NCBI RefSeq assembly: GCF_009363155.1
Contig: NZ_CP045302.1
Location: forward strand, 695,001-759,000
Length of the DNA stretch: 64,000 nt
Source: Azotobacter salinestris
Lineage (GTDB): Bacteria > Pseudomonadota > Gammaproteobacteria > Pseudomonadales > Pseudomonadaceae
Direction: 5' to 3'
A program made the position numbers and the translations under genes. Each line of letters opens with the position of its first letter. Position 1 is the stretch's first letter. Of the stretch, positions 27,902 through 40,032 are shown piece by piece. Under the pieces are notes generated by a model. It was not told the origin of the DNA. It did no database searches and saw only the letters and a program-made list of their open reading frames with translations.

Positions 27902-27982
27902 GGCCGTGCCCACCACCTGCATGGTCATGCTGGATGGCCACCCCGTGGAGAGCGCTGTGCGGTTTTCCACCCATTCAGCTTG

Positions 27983-28008
27983 CGTAGGGCGGTGAAACCC
28001 GCCCTACG
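27983..28008. terminator. Bidirectional terminator between rapA and ligA
   Basis: CGTAGGGCGG and CCGCCCTACG form a perfect 10-bp stem around a 6-base loop, midway between two convergent genes. The sequence resembles a dispersed intergenic palindrome; no long U-run follows on either side. Confidence 0.6.
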
Positions 28009-28025
28009 TCTTCACGAGAAAGCGC

Positions 28026-30503
<2,478 letters not shown>

Positions 30504-30510
30504 TCAGGAA

Positions 30511-31374
30511 TCAGCGCTTGTGGGTCAGCTGGCGGCGCTCGAAATCGACGATCCGCTGGCGATAGTGCTCGATGGTCTGGGCGGTCATCACGCTGCGCTG
30601 GTCGTCCTTCAGCTCGCCGTTCAACTCCTGGGCCAGCTTGCGGGCGGCGGCCACCATGAGCTCGAAGGCCTGCTTCGGATGGCGCGGACCGGGCAGGACC
30701 AGGAAGAAGCTGACCGCCCGGGTGGAGAAGTGGTCGATGTCGTCCAGGTCGAAGGTGCCGGGCTTGAGCGCGTTGGCCATGGAGAACAACACTTCGCCGT
30801 TGCCGGCCAGGCTCTCGTGGCGATGGAAGATGTCCTTGTCGCCGAAGCGCAAGCCGCTCTCGAGGATGCTCTGCAGCAGCGCAGGCCCCTTGAACCCCGC
30901 CTCATCCCGCGACACCACGATGATGACCAGATACTCCTCGGCCGGTGGCGCTTCCCGTGGCTCGCTGCGCTCGGGCTGCTCGGCCCTGCGCGGTTCGCTC
31001 TTCGGCTCCGGCTTGCGCGGCCTGGGCGCGGGTTCGGCCGCCGGGCGGGCCGGCTCGTCGAGTTCCAGCCCGAGATCGTCCGCCTCCAGCTCCTCGTCGA
31101 GGCGCCGCCGGCTCAGCCTGCGGGCGCTCAGCGAGGGCAGACTCTCCTCGTCCGGCTCGTAGGCGCTCCCCTGCGGAAAATCGACCGACCGCGAGGATCC
31201 CAGCAGCTCGCTGTTCTTTTCGCTGGTCGCTTCGGGCGCCTCGGCAATGTTGCGCTCGAGCTTGAACTTGAGCTTGCCCTTGCTGCCCCGCATGCGCCGC
31301 CATCCGTCGAACAGGATGCCGCCGATGACGACGATGCCGATGACGATCAGCCACTCACGCAGACCGATTTCCAT
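30511..31374 (-). CDS. zipA: Cell division protein ZipA
   Basis: 287-residue inner membrane division protein that tethers FtsZ. An N-terminal membrane anchor ([19 protein letters not shown]) is followed by a basic stretch, a long proline- and glutamate-rich linker (about residues 50-145), and the C-terminal FtsZ-binding domain (from [12 protein letters not shown] to the end, with [18 protein letters not shown]). The start at 31374 matches Pseudomonas ZipA; a GTG three codons earlier is possible. The order smc-zipA-ligA is conserved in Pseudomonas. Confidence 0.95.
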   Translation of the reverse strand: MEIGLREWLIVIGIVVIGGILFDGWRRMRGSKGKLKFKLERNIAEAPEATSEKNSELLGSSRSVDFPQGSAYEPDEESLPSLSARRLSRRRLDEELEADDLGLELDEPARPAAEPAPRPRKPEPKSEPRRAEQPERSEPREAPPAEEYLVIIVVSRDEAGFKGPALLQSILESGLRFGDKDIFHRHESLAGNGEVLFSMANALKPGTFDLDDIDHFSTRAVSFFLVLPGPRHPKQAFELMVAAARKLAQELNGELKDDQRSVMTAQTIEHYRQRIVDFERRQLTHKR

Positions 31375-31426
31375 GAAATCCACAACCCCTGAACTGATTT
31401 GACAAAAAGGATTTCCTATCCGCTAC

Positions 31427-31447
31427 AAAAAAGAGCGTCCCGCCCTT
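31427..31447 (-). terminator. Possible terminator after smc
   Basis: On the minus strand AAGGGCG-GGA-CGCTCTT (one G-U pair) forms a 7-bp stem followed by TTTT. It lies about 140 bp past the smc stop and 50 bp before the zipA start, so it may separate the two transcripts. Confidence 0.5.
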
Positions 31448-31587
31448 CCACAAACGTGGCAACTGCATGTTCCGACAGTGTTTTCCACGCGTACTGAAAA
31501 TTGCCCCTTAAGCTAGCACGACCCATCCGCGGATTGTACCGCCGGGTGGCCCATTCCGGTGAGCGGGAGTATCCCACCCCGTCTGCC

Positions 31588-34500
31588 TCAGGCGCCCGCC
31601 AGCGCCACCGCCTCCTCCACATCCACCGCTACCAGGCGCGAACAACCGGGCTCGTGCATGGTCACGCCCATCAATTGGTCGGCCATCTCCATGGCGATCT
31701 TGTTGTGGGTGATGTAGATGAACTGCACCTTTTCCGACATCTCCTTGACCAGCCTGGCATAGCGCCCGACGTTGGCATCGTCCAGCGGCGCGTCCACCTC
31801 GTCGAGCATGCAAAACGGCGCCGGATTGAGCTGGAAGATGGCGAACACCAAGGCCAGCGCGGTCAGCGCCTTCTCGCCGCCGGAAAGCAGATGGATGGTG
31901 CTGTTCTTCTTGCCCGGCGGGCGCGCCATGATGGCTACCCCGGTATCGAGTAGATCCTCGCCGGTAAGTTCCAGATAGGCATGTCCCCCGCCGAAAACTT
32001 TCGGGAACAGGGCCTGCAGGCCGGCGTTGATCTGATCGAAGGTGTCCTTGAAGCGATTGCGGGTTTCCCGGTCGATCTTGCGGATGACATTTTCCAGGGT
32101 TTCCAGGGCCTCCACCAGATCGGCGTTCTGCGCATCCAGATACTGCTTGCGCTCGGACTGCTGGCGGTATTCGTCAATGGCCGCCAGGTTGATCGCGCCG
32201 AGACGCTGGATGCGCAGGGCAACGCGCTCGAGTTCTGCCTCCCAATCGGCTTCGCGGGCCTCGGCGGGGAGCGTGCCGAGCACTTCGTGCAGGGCCTGGC
32301 CATCTTCCTGCAACTGATCCTGCAGGGCCTTGCGGCGCACGCTGAGAGCCTGCCAGTCGAGGCGCTGCTGCTCCAGCTGGCCGCGCAGCAGCTGGGCCTG
32401 CTGCTCGGCTTGACTGCGGCGCTTCTCCACCTCGCGCAGCCCGCGCTCGGCATCCTCCAGGGCCAGCCCGGCCTGACGCAGCTCCTCCTCGACGGCCAGG
32501 CGCCGCTCGAGCAGTTCCTCGAGCTTCATGCGCAGCTCCTCCAGCGGCGCGGCACCCTCCTCCAGATCCAGGCTGAGCTGCTCGCGGCGCTCCCGGGTGC
32601 GCTCGAACTGCCGCTCGAGACGCTCCAGGGACTGGCGGGTGGAGTCGTGGCGGGCCTGCAGCGAGCCGAGCCGCACGGCCAACTGATGGGCCCGCTCCTT
32701 GTGCGACCTGGCCTCCTGGCGCAGACGCTCGAGGCCCTCGCGCAGGGCATCGCGGCCGGCCAGCAGCTGCTCGCGGCGCTCGTTGTCGACGGCCATGGCG
32801 TCCAGTGCGTCCTGCAGCTGCAGGCGGCACTCGCCCAGGCGCTCGATCTCCAGGGCTCGCTGCTCGTCCAATTCGGCGATTTCCTCGTCGAAGCGGCGAC
32901 GGCGCAGCAGCAACTGCTCGGCCCGCGCCTGGAGTGCCGAGAGCCTGGCCTTCAGCTCGCCCTGCTGGCGAGCCGCCTCCTGCTGGCGCCGGCGCAGCCC
33001 CTCGCGGCTCTCCTCCTGCAGGCGGCGCGCCTCGTCCAGGGCGAACAGACGCTCTTCGAGTTCGGCCAGACGCGCCTCGAGTTCGTCGCGCCCGGCCTGC
33101 AAACGCTCCAGCTCCTGGGCGCGGGCGAGCAGGCCGGACTCGGCGTCGCTGGCCCGGCGCACGCGCAGGAAATACCGGCCGACCCAGTAGCCGTCACGAC
33201 TGATCAGGCTTTCACCCTCGTTCAGCACAGGCCGCCGCTCCAGGGCCTCGGCGAGGCTCTCGACCGCCAGGACCCGCCCCAGCCAGGGTGCCAGGTCGAC
33301 ATCGCCCTCGACCTTGTCGAGCAGGCTGCCGGCCAGCCGCATGGCGCCCGGTGCCGGACCGAGCAGGCGCAGCTCGCCCTGGACGAAGGCGTCCAGCGCA
33401 AGCCCGGCGAAATCCTCCAGGAGCGGCGCCTGCAGGTCGGCGCCGAGCACGGTTTCCACCGCCAATTCCCAGCCGGGCGCCACCCTGAGCCCCTCGGCCA
33501 GTCGCGGACGGTCCGCCAGGTGCTGCTCGCGCAGCCATTCGGCGACCCCCTGACCGGGGTCCAGCGCCGCCTGTTGCAACGCCTCCAGCGAGGCGATCCG
33601 CCCGCTCAGGCGCTGCAGTTCGCCCTGCGCCTGCTGCTGTTCCTGGGTCGCCTGCTGCAGCTCGCCGCGCAGCCGCTCCAGGGTTTCGCCTAGGGCCGCC
33701 TCGGCGGCGCCCAGCTCCTCCTGGCTCAGCTCGCCGAGGGCCAACTGCTCGGCCAGCTCGGCGATGCCGTCCTCCTGCGGATCGTCCGCCAGCCGGGCAC
33801 GCTCCTCGTCGAGACGGCGCTCGCGCTCCAGCAGTCGCTCGAGGCTCTGCTCCAGCTGCTGGATATGCGCCTGCTGCACCTCGGCACTGCGCCGCGCCTC
33901 CGAGGAGTGCTGGTTGAAGCCGTCCCACTGCTCCTGCCAGGCGTGCATGGCGGACTCCGCCTCCTCGAGACGAGCGGCACTCTCCTCGGCAGCGGCCGCG
34001 GCGATTTCCCGCTCGGGCTCGAGCAGGGCCAGCTCCTCGTCGAGTTCGGCCAGCAGGCGGCGGTCCTGGTCGAGATGGGCGGCGGTTTCCTGGCGGTTCT
34101 TTTCGGCCTCCTGCAGGTCGTTCTGCAACTGGCGCAGACGCTGCTGGCCGTGCTGGATGCTCTGCTCGACCCGGCCGATGTCGGCACCCAGCGAATAGAA
34201 GCGGCCCTGCACCTGATGGAAACGCTCGGCGAGCTCGTGATGCTCGTCGCGCAGGCGCTCGATGTCGGCATCGGCATTGCGCTGCTCGGCGATCAGCGCC
34301 TCGAGGGCGACCTCCTGATCACCGATGATCTGCTCGCGCTGGCCGACCTGCTCGTTCAGCGCCCGCCAGCGCAGGGCGGCGAGCTGGGCCTTGAGGCGGC
34401 GCTCCTCGGCCTTGCATTCCTGATACTTCTCGGCGGCCTGGGCCTGGCGCTGCAGGCGTTCGAGCTGGCGCTCCAGCTCTTCGCGCAGGTCGGTCAGGCG

Positions 34501-35076
34501 CGCCAGGTTCTCCTGGGTGCGGCGGATGCGGCTCTCGGTTTCGCGGCGGCGCTCCTTGTATTTGGAGATGCCGGCAGCTTCCTCGATGAAGTTGCGCAGG
34601 TCTTCGGGACGGGCCTCGATCAGCCGGGAAATCATGCCCTGCTCGATGATCGAGTAGCTGCGCGGCCCCAGGCCGGTGCCGAGGAAGATGTCGGTGATGT
34701 CGCGGCGCCGGCATTTCACCCCGTTGAGGAAGTAGACGCTCTGCCCGTCGCGGGTCACCCGGCGACGAATGGCGATTTCCGAATAGCCGGCGTACTCGCC
34801 GGTGAGGGTGCCGTCGGAGTTGTCGAAGATCAGCTCGATGGAGGCCTGGGTCACCGGCTTGCGGCTGTTCGAGCCGTTGAAGATGACGTCGGTCATCGAC
34901 TCGCCGCGAAGGTTCTTCGCCGAGCTTTCGCCCATCACCCAGCGAACGGCGTCGATAATATTGGACTTGCCGCATCCATTGGGCCCCACCACCGCCGCCA
35001 TGTTGCTCGGAAAGCTCACCGTGGTGGGATCGACGAAGGACTTGAAACCGGCCAGCTTGATGCTCTTAAGGCGCAT
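31588..35076 (-). CDS. smc: Chromosome segregation protein SMC
   Basis: 1162-residue SMC ATPase that organises the chromosome with ScpA and ScpB. The N-terminal head carries Walker A with K37 (GPNGCGKSN). Two long coiled coils rich in glutamate, leucine, glutamine and arginine flank a hinge near the middle (about residues 510-660, AEWLREQHLADRPRLAEGL to DGYWVGRYFLRVRRA). The C-terminal head has the signature LLSGGEKALTALAL and Walker B PFCMLDEVDAPLDDANV. Confidence 0.97.
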   Translation of the reverse strand: MRLKSIKLAGFKSFVDPTTVSFPSNMAAVVGPNGCGKSNIIDAVRWVMGESSAKNLRGESMTDVIFNGSNSRKPVTQASIELIFDNSDGTLTGEYAGYSEIAIRRRVTRDGQSVYFLNGVKCRRRDITDIFLGTGLGPRSYSIIEQGMISRLIEARPEDLRNFIEEAAGISKYKERRRETESRIRRTQENLARLTDLREELERQLERLQRQAQAAEKYQECKAEERRLKAQLAALRWRALNEQVGQREQIIGDQEVALEALIAEQRNADADIERLRDEHHELAERFHQVQGRFYSLGADIGRVEQSIQHGQQRLRQLQNDLQEAEKNRQETAAHLDQDRRLLAELDEELALLEPEREIAAAAAEESAARLEEAESAMHAWQEQWDGFNQHSSEARRSAEVQQAHIQQLEQSLERLLERERRLDEERARLADDPQEDGIAELAEQLALGELSQEELGAAEAALGETLERLRGELQQATQEQQQAQGELQRLSGRIASLEALQQAALDPGQGVAEWLREQHLADRPRLAEGLRVAPGWELAVETVLGADLQAPLLEDFAGLALDAFVQGELRLLGPAPGAMRLAGSLLDKVEGDVDLAPWLGRVLAVESLAEALERRPVLNEGESLISRDGYWVGRYFLRVRRASDAESGLLARAQELERLQAGRDELEARLAELEERLFALDEARRLQEESREGLRRRQQEAARQQGELKARLSALQARAEQLLLRRRRFDEEIAELDEQRALEIERLGECRLQLQDALDAMAVDNERREQLLAGRDALREGLERLRQEARSHKERAHQLAVRLGSLQARHDSTRQSLERLERQFERTRERREQLSLDLEEGAAPLEELRMKLEELLERRLAVEEELRQAGLALEDAERGLREVEKRRSQAEQQAQLLRGQLEQQRLDWQALSVRRKALQDQLQEDGQALHEVLGTLPAEAREADWEAELERVALRIQRLGAINLAAIDEYRQQSERKQYLDAQNADLVEALETLENVIRKIDRETRNRFKDTFDQINAGLQALFPKVFGGGHAYLELTGEDLLDTGVAIMARPPGKKNSTIHLLSGGEKALTALALVFAIFQLNPAPFCMLDEVDAPLDDANVGRYARLVKEMSEKVQFIYITHNKIAMEMADQLMGVTMHEPGCSRLVAVDVEEAVALAGA

Positions 35077-35287
35077 GGCGGGTCTCGGGCAGACCGTGAT
35101 CGGTGGAAGGCATCGTGGAGAAAGGGCTGTCGGGAGCCGGAGAGGTCATGATGGGGCTTGAAGTTCGTCGACCGCGTGCAGGGCGCGAAGTCTAGCACAG
35201 GGCCTCGCCCGGACACCCTGGCGGCTGTGCAGCTGTCACGAAAAGCTCCGGTCTGGTGCAGGAGAAAGCGGCATGCACCCGTTTGGC

Positions 35288-36283
35288 TCAGCCGCCGGTC
35301 ATGCTCATGAAGCGCACCACCTGGACCTGGGCGTCCGCCTCGAAGTGATGGCGTTCGGGCTTGAGCTGCAGGGCGTCGACCAGCGCCTGGCGCAGCCGCT
35401 GCGAGTCGCCGGGATGGGTGCGCATCAGGGTCTTCAGGTCGAGTGCGCCCTCATGACCGAGACACAGCACCAGCTTGCCCTCGGCGGTGACCCGTACGCG
35501 GTTGCAGGCGCTGCAGAAATTGTGACTGTGCGGCGAAATGAAACCGACCTGGGTCCGGCTGCCGACCACCTGCCAGTAGCGCGAGGGACCGCCGCTGACG
35601 TGACTGCTGCGCACCAGATCGAAGCGCTCCTCGATGCGCCGGCGCACCTCGTCGCTGGAGCAGAGGGTCTCGCTGCGCCTGTGGCTGGAGATGCCACCGA
35701 GCGGCATCTCCTCGATGAAGCTGATGTCCAGTCCACGAGCCACGGCGAACTCGACCAGATCGAGCACCTCGTCGTCGTTGCGGCCCTTCTGCACCACGCT
35801 GTTCAGCTTGATCCGCGCGAAACCCGCGGCGCGCGCCGCCTCGATGCCGGCCAGGACCTGGTCGAGCTTGTCGCGCCGGGTGAAGGCGGCGAAACGCTCC
35901 GGACGCAGCGAGTCGAGGCTGATGTTGAGACGCCGGACCCCGGTCGCGCGCAGGTCGCCGGCCATGAACGGCAACTGCGAGCCGTTGGTGGTCATGGCCA
36001 GGTCCTCCAGCTCCGTGCGCGCGCCCAGACGCTCCAGCAGGCCGAGCAGGCCCTTGCGCACCAGCGGCTCGCCACCGGTGATGCGGATGCGCTTGACGCC
36101 GAGGCCGATGAAGGCGTCCGCCACGTCGTAGAGTTCTTCCAGGCTGAGGATCTGCTCGCGCGGCGCGAACACCATGTTCTCGCTCATGCAATAGGTGCAG
36201 CGGAAATCGCAGCGATCGGTCACCGACAGACGCAGATAGGTGATGCGGCGCCCGAAGGGATCGATCAGTTCGGCATTGGACAT
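35288..36283 (-). CDS. moaA: GTP 3',8-cyclase MoaA (molybdenum cofactor synthesis)
   Basis: 331-residue radical SAM enzyme for the first step of molybdopterin synthesis. The N-terminal cluster motif is C25-x3-C29-x2-C32 (CDFRCTYC), the second cluster motif is FCSACNRVRVTAEGKLVLC, and the C-terminus ends in the GG tail needed for activity. The start at 36283 gives the family N-terminus. It is monocistronic here, with a 211-bp gap to smc, which runs in the same direction. Pseudomonas genomes often hold more than one moaA. Confidence 0.94.
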   Translation of the reverse strand: MSNAELIDPFGRRITYLRLSVTDRCDFRCTYCMSENMVFAPREQILSLEELYDVADAFIGLGVKRIRITGGEPLVRKGLLGLLERLGARTELEDLAMTTNGSQLPFMAGDLRATGVRRLNISLDSLRPERFAAFTRRDKLDQVLAGIEAARAAGFARIKLNSVVQKGRNDDEVLDLVEFAVARGLDISFIEEMPLGGISSHRRSETLCSSDEVRRRIEERFDLVRSSHVSGGPSRYWQVVGSRTQVGFISPHSHNFCSACNRVRVTAEGKLVLCLGHEGALDLKTLMRTHPGDSQRLRQALVDALQLKPERHHFEADAQVQVVRFMSMTGG

Positions 36284-36465
36284 GGCGTATTTCACTCCCC
36301 CAGCCTGCATTGCACCACTCCGTGGGACCAGACTGGATCGCTCGCTTCCACGAGCCGATTATGATTGCGGGCCTGGAATGTCAGTTTCGGCGACCCTTTG
36401 CACAATGAAAGCAGGATGTGCGCCAACCGGCCAGCCCACTGGCCAGGCACACGATCGGGGGATAC

Positions 36466-37323
36466 ATGGACAAGAAAAGCTGGCGCGAGCGCCTCTACAT
36501 CATCGTCTTCTTCAGCGATACGCCGGCCGGCCGGCATTTCGACATCGCACTGCTGGTGGCCATCTTCGCCAGCCTGGTGGTGGTGATGTTCGACAGCCTG
36601 CAGAGCTACGACCACTACAGCGGTCTGTTCTACGCCATCGAATGGGGCCTCACGGCGCTCTTCACCGCCGAGTATCTGCTGCGCATCTACATCCATCCGC
36701 AGCCATCGCGCTATGTCTTCAGCTTCTACGGGGCCATCGACCTGCTGGCCGTACTGCCGGCCTTCCTTGCCCTGCTGTTCCCCCCGGCCCAGTACCTGCT
36801 CGTCATCCGTATCGTTCGCATGCTGCGGGTGTTCCGCGTATTGAAGCTGCTGCCCTACCTGGGCCAGGCGAATTTCCTGCTCATCGCGCTGCGCGGCAGT
36901 CGGCAGAAGATCATCGTCTTCCTGTCCAGCATGAGCACGCTGGTCATCATCTTCGGCACCCTGCTGTACGTGATCGAAGGGCCGGAGCATGGCTTCAGCA
37001 GCATTCCTGCGAGCATTTATTGGGCCGTGGTCACCGTGACCACGGTCGGCTATGGCGACATGTCGCCGAAGACCCCGCTGGGCCAGGGCCTGGCGACCCT
37101 GGTGATGATCACCGGCTACTCGGTGATCGCCGTGCCCACCGGCATCTTCACCGCCGAGCTGGCCAGCGCGATGCAGCCGGAGCGCCTGCACCAGAATTGC
37201 CCGATCTGCAAGAAGAGCGTCCACGAGCCGGATGCCACCTATTGCAGTCGTTGCGGCAATGCCTTGTTTCCCCACCATGCGGAACCCGCCCCGGGAACCA
37301 GCGAGGAAGAACTGCACGGCTGA
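36466..37323 (+). CDS. Voltage-gated potassium channel with C-terminal zinc ribbon
   Basis: 285-residue six-helix channel of the Kv type. The S4 sensor carries repeated arginines (RIVRMLRVFRVLKLL), the selectivity filter is TVGYGD (193-198), and S6 follows. After the pore comes a cytoplasmic zinc-ribbon of four cysteines (C245, C248, C260, C263; CPICKK then YCSRCGN), an uncommon addition. A GGGGGAT ribosome-binding sequence precedes the ATG at 36466. It would conduct potassium across the inner membrane in response to voltage; the ribbon may sense metal or redox state or bind a partner. Confidence 0.9.
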   Translation: MDKKSWRERLYIIVFFSDTPAGRHFDIALLVAIFASLVVVMFDSLQSYDHYSGLFYAIEWGLTALFTAEYLLRIYIHPQPSRYVFSFYGAIDLLAVLPAFLALLFPPAQYLLVIRIVRMLRVFRVLKLLPYLGQANFLLIALRGSRQKIIVFLSSMSTLVIIFGTLLYVIEGPEHGFSSIPASIYWAVVTVTTVGYGDMSPKTPLGQGLATLVMITGYSVIAVPTGIFTAELASAMQPERLHQNCPICKKSVHEPDATYCSRCGNALFPHHAEPAPGTSEEELHG

Positions 37324-37333
37324 CGCCGGCGAC

Positions 37334-37816
37334 TCAGCGTGGCGAATGGCGGCTGCGCAGCCCCGGCGGCACGCTCGGCCCCTCGACCGTCTCCCAGGGG
37401 CCGTTCGGCCGTCCAGAGCTGTACCAGCCGTCGTTCCAGCGGTAGTACAGGCGCTCCCGGTAGTACAGCGGCCGGCCTTTCACCACGTAGACCCCCAGGC
37501 TGTTGTCCCAGTAGGCATCGACATCCGGCGGCGGCGCATAGCGCGGATGGTTGCCGCTGCGGTTCTGCTGCGGGCTGGCAGACTTGGGCGGCAGGGACTT
37601 GATCGTCTGGCTCGGCTGCTTCGGCACCTGCGCCGGCGGTCGCTGCACGGGAGGCCGCTGGCTCGGTGCCGGGCGCTCCCTGGGCGGCTGCTCGTAATCA
37701 TGGTGGGCACAGGCCGCCAGCAGCAGTGTCAGGCCCAGCACGCCGAACGGGCGCAGACGGCGCAGCAGCCCGGCGGGCCTGGCCGGGGACGGCGACGGGA
37801 ATAGGTGGACCTTCAT
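37334..37816 (-). CDS. Putative lipoprotein, proline-rich
   Basis: 160-residue protein with a basic N-terminus, a hydrophobic helix and lipobox LAAC, so probably anchored in a membrane facing the periplasm. A long proline-, glutamine- and arginine-rich linker is followed by a tyrosine- and tryptophan-rich C-terminal domain (DAYWDNSLGVYVVKGRPLYY, YYRWNDGWYSSGRPNGPWE). Such domains recur in pseudomonad envelope proteins of unknown function. It lies 23 bp after ccmI on the same strand. Confidence 0.7.
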   Translation of the reverse strand: MKVHLFPSPSPARPAGLLRRLRPFGVLGLTLLLAACAHHDYEQPPRERPAPSQRPPVQRPPAQVPKQPSQTIKSLPPKSASPQQNRSGNHPRYAPPPDVDAYWDNSLGVYVVKGRPLYYRERLYYRWNDGWYSSGRPNGPWETVEGPSVPPGLRSRHSPR

Positions 37817-37839
37817 GGCTCCCCTCCAGGGTTGCGCCC

Positions 37840-39033
37840 TCAGGGCGCGTCGGCTCGATCGATGGTCAGGGCGTACTCGCCCGACGCCTTGGCGCTCACC
37901 GCGTCGAGCTGGCCGATCCAGTCGCCCGCAATGGGATTGCCGGCCCGCGACACCCGGGCAACCAGCTGCACCTCGGCGAAGTTCGACAACCTGAGCTGCG
38001 GCGTCATCGCATCGGCATCGCTCAGCGCGACCTGCGCCGGCAGATCGGCCACCCGCAGGCGCTCGACCGCCAGCGGCATCGGCGGACCGGAAACGGCGCG
38101 GGCGAAGACGAATACGCTGTCGTCCGGCTGCACCTTGCCGGCCAGCTCCGGCGCCAGGGCGACGCTGACCTTCAACTCGACCTGGCTGGCCGTCGCTGGC
38201 GCGCCTTCCGGCGTGCCGGCCTGCTCGCGCGCCCGGGCGATGCCGCCGATGATGGCCGCCCGCGACGGATCGCTCTCGGGCAGGATCTCCACCAGACGCT
38301 CCCAGTAACCGGCGGCATCGGCAAAGCGGCGCTCCTCGAAGGCGGCGATGCCGAGCAGGCCGAGGCTGGTGACCTCGGCCGGATCGCCGGCCAGGGCCTC
38401 GTCGGTCAGCGCCTGCATCTGCGGAGTCCAGCGCTTGCCCTCGGCGAAATACAGCGCCTGGGCCCACTGGCCGAGGATCTCCGGCGGCCGCTGGGCCAGC
38501 CGGGCAGCCTGCTCGAACGCCCGCGCGGCATCGACCGGACGCTCCTGGGCCATGTAGGTGCGCCCCAGGAAATACCAGCCCTCGGCGGAGTCTGGCTGGA
38601 CCTTGACGGCCTGCTCCAGGCGCGCGGTCATCTCCTCGAGGCTCTTCGGCTGTTCGGCGAACTGGCGGGCCAGCTCGAGCTTGTCGCTGGCGCCCCAGTG
38701 CAGGTAGAGCCCATAGCCGAGCAGCGGTACCAGCAACGCCATCGCCATCGGCACGGCCTTGCCCAGCGAGGCACGGCGCGGCGCATCGCCAGCGGCGGTA
38801 TCGGCCAGCAGCTCGCGGGCCGCCTCGGCACGGCCGGCCTCCAGCTGCCCGGCGCTCAGGGTGCCGGCCGCGCGCTGCGCCTCCAGCTCGGCCAGACGCT
38901 CCTCATAGAGCGCCACATTGAGCGCGGTACGATCCTCCTCGGCCTGGGCGCGATAGCCGCGCACCACGGGGAGCAGCAGAAAGGCCAGGGCCAGCAGCAG
39001 CAGCAGGCCGGCGGCGATCCAGAAATCGATCAT
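37840..39033 (-). CDS. ccmI: Cytochrome c maturation protein CcmI (CycH)
   Basis: 397-residue inner membrane chaperone that binds apocytochrome c during haem ligation. Two N-terminal transmembrane helices (about residues 4-25 and 95-113) flank a cytoplasmic loop; the periplasmic part holds TPR repeats ([26 protein letters not shown]) and a C-terminal beta-rich domain. Its start overlaps the ccmH stop (ATGA). Last ccm gene of the operon. Confidence 0.92.
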   Translation of the reverse strand: MIDFWIAAGLLLLLALAFLLLPVVRGYRAQAEEDRTALNVALYEERLAELEAQRAAGTLSAGQLEAGRAEAARELLADTAAGDAPRRASLGKAVPMAMALLVPLLGYGLYLHWGASDKLELARQFAEQPKSLEEMTARLEQAVKVQPDSAEGWYFLGRTYMAQERPVDAARAFEQAARLAQRPPEILGQWAQALYFAEGKRWTPQMQALTDEALAGDPAEVTSLGLLGIAAFEERRFADAAGYWERLVEILPESDPSRAAIIGGIARAREQAGTPEGAPATASQVELKVSVALAPELAGKVQPDDSVFVFARAVSGPPMPLAVERLRVADLPAQVALSDADAMTPQLRLSNFAEVQLVARVSRAGNPIAGDWIGQLDAVSAKASGEYALTIDRADAP

Positions 39034-39503
39034 GGGTCTTTTTTGTCCAGCAGGGTGGCGAGGCGCTCGCGCTCGGCCGGGGAAAGGGAGGTCGATGCAG
39101 GGCCGGTGGCTCTGCGCCGGCGTCGGACGAGGATCACCGCCAGTACGCCGAAACCGACCGCCAGAAGGCCCGCCGGGCCGTACCAGAGCAGCAGCGTCCG
39201 CCCGTCGAGCGGCGGCTTGTAGCGGACGAAGTCGCCATAGCGGGCCACCAGGTAGTCGACGATCTGCTCATCGCTCTGCCCTTCGCCGAGCATGCGGTAG
39301 ATCTCGCGGCGCAGGTCCATGGCGATGGGTGCGTCGGAGTCGGCGATGTTCTGGTTCTGGCACTTCGGGCAGCGCAGCTCCTCGATCAGGCTGCGGTAGC
39401 GCTCGCGCTCGGCGTCGCTCTTGAATTCGTAGGTGTCGATGGCGGCATGCGCCGTCGCGCTCAGCACGAGGCCCAGCAGCGCGGCGCGGATCAGGGCGTT
39501 CAT
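39030..39503 (-). CDS. ccmH: Cytochrome c maturation protein CcmH
   Basis: 157-residue thiol oxidoreductase that reduces apocytochrome c cysteines. A signal peptide precedes the CcmH motif with C45 and C48 ([14 protein letters not shown]), and one transmembrane helix (about 104-125) anchors it, followed by a short basic tail. It overlaps both neighbours by 4 bp. It is the short form; the TPR part is the separate ccmI gene. Confidence 0.94.
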   Translation of the reverse strand: MNALIRAALLGLVLSATAHAAIDTYEFKSDAERERYRSLIEELRCPKCQNQNIADSDAPIAMDLRREIYRMLGEGQSDEQIVDYLVARYGDFVRYKPPLDGRTLLLWYGPAGLLAVGFGVLAVILVRRRRRATGPASTSLSPAERERLATLLDKKDP

Positions 39504-40030
39504 TCGTCCAGCAACTCCTGGTAGCGCGCGGCCAGCTGCTCGCGCCAGACCCGCTCGTCGATCACCCCAACGAACTTGTGGCGGATGATGCCGTGCCTGT
39601 CGACGAGGAAGGTTTCCGGTGCGCCGTAGACGCCGAGGTCGAGGCCCAGGCTGCCCTGCTCGTCGCGGATGTTGAGCTGGTAGGGGTTGTGGAACTCCTT
39701 CAGCCATTTCAGCGCGCTGGCGTTGTCGTCCTTGTAGTTGACGCCGACGATGTTCACGCCGCGCCGGGCCAGTTCGTTGAGCACCGGGTGCTCGACCTTG
39801 CACGACACGCACCAGGTCGCCCAGACGTTGACCAGCGACGGCTTGCCCTTGAGGTCTTCGACCGTGAGCGTGCGCCCCGGCTCTTCCACGGCCGGCAGGG
39901 AGAACGGCGGGAAAGGCTTGCCGATCAGCGCCGAGGGCAGCTCGGCGGGATCGAGGAACAGACCACGGTAGAGGAAGGCCGCGACGCCCAGGAAGAGCGC
40001 CAGCGGCAGCAGGAGTATCGCTCGTTTCAC
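39500..40030 (-). CDS. ccmG: Thiol:disulfide interchange protein CcmG (DsbE)
   Basis: 176-residue membrane-anchored thioredoxin-like protein delivering electrons to the apocytochrome reduction step. An N-terminal anchor (residues 1-21) is followed by the thioredoxin fold with active site W73-C74-V75-S76-C77 and the CcmG-specific GVNYKDD and GAPETFLVD segments. Start overlap with ccmF is 2 bp short of contact; the stop overlaps the ccmH start. Confidence 0.95.
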   Translation of the reverse strand: MKRAILLLPLALFLGVAAFLYRGLFLDPAELPSALIGKPFPPFSLPAVEEPGRTLTVEDLKGKPSLVNVWATWCVSCKVEHPVLNELARRGVNIVGVNYKDDNASALKWLKEFHNPYQLNIRDEQGSLGLDLGVYGAPETFLVDRHGIIRHKFVGVIDERVWREQLAARYQELLDE

Positions 40031-40032
40031 CT

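Noticed and set aside
31981-33693. A 570-codon plus-strand frame opposite smc
   Set aside because: Leucine- and glutamine-rich because it reads the antisense of a glutamate/leucine-rich coiled coil.
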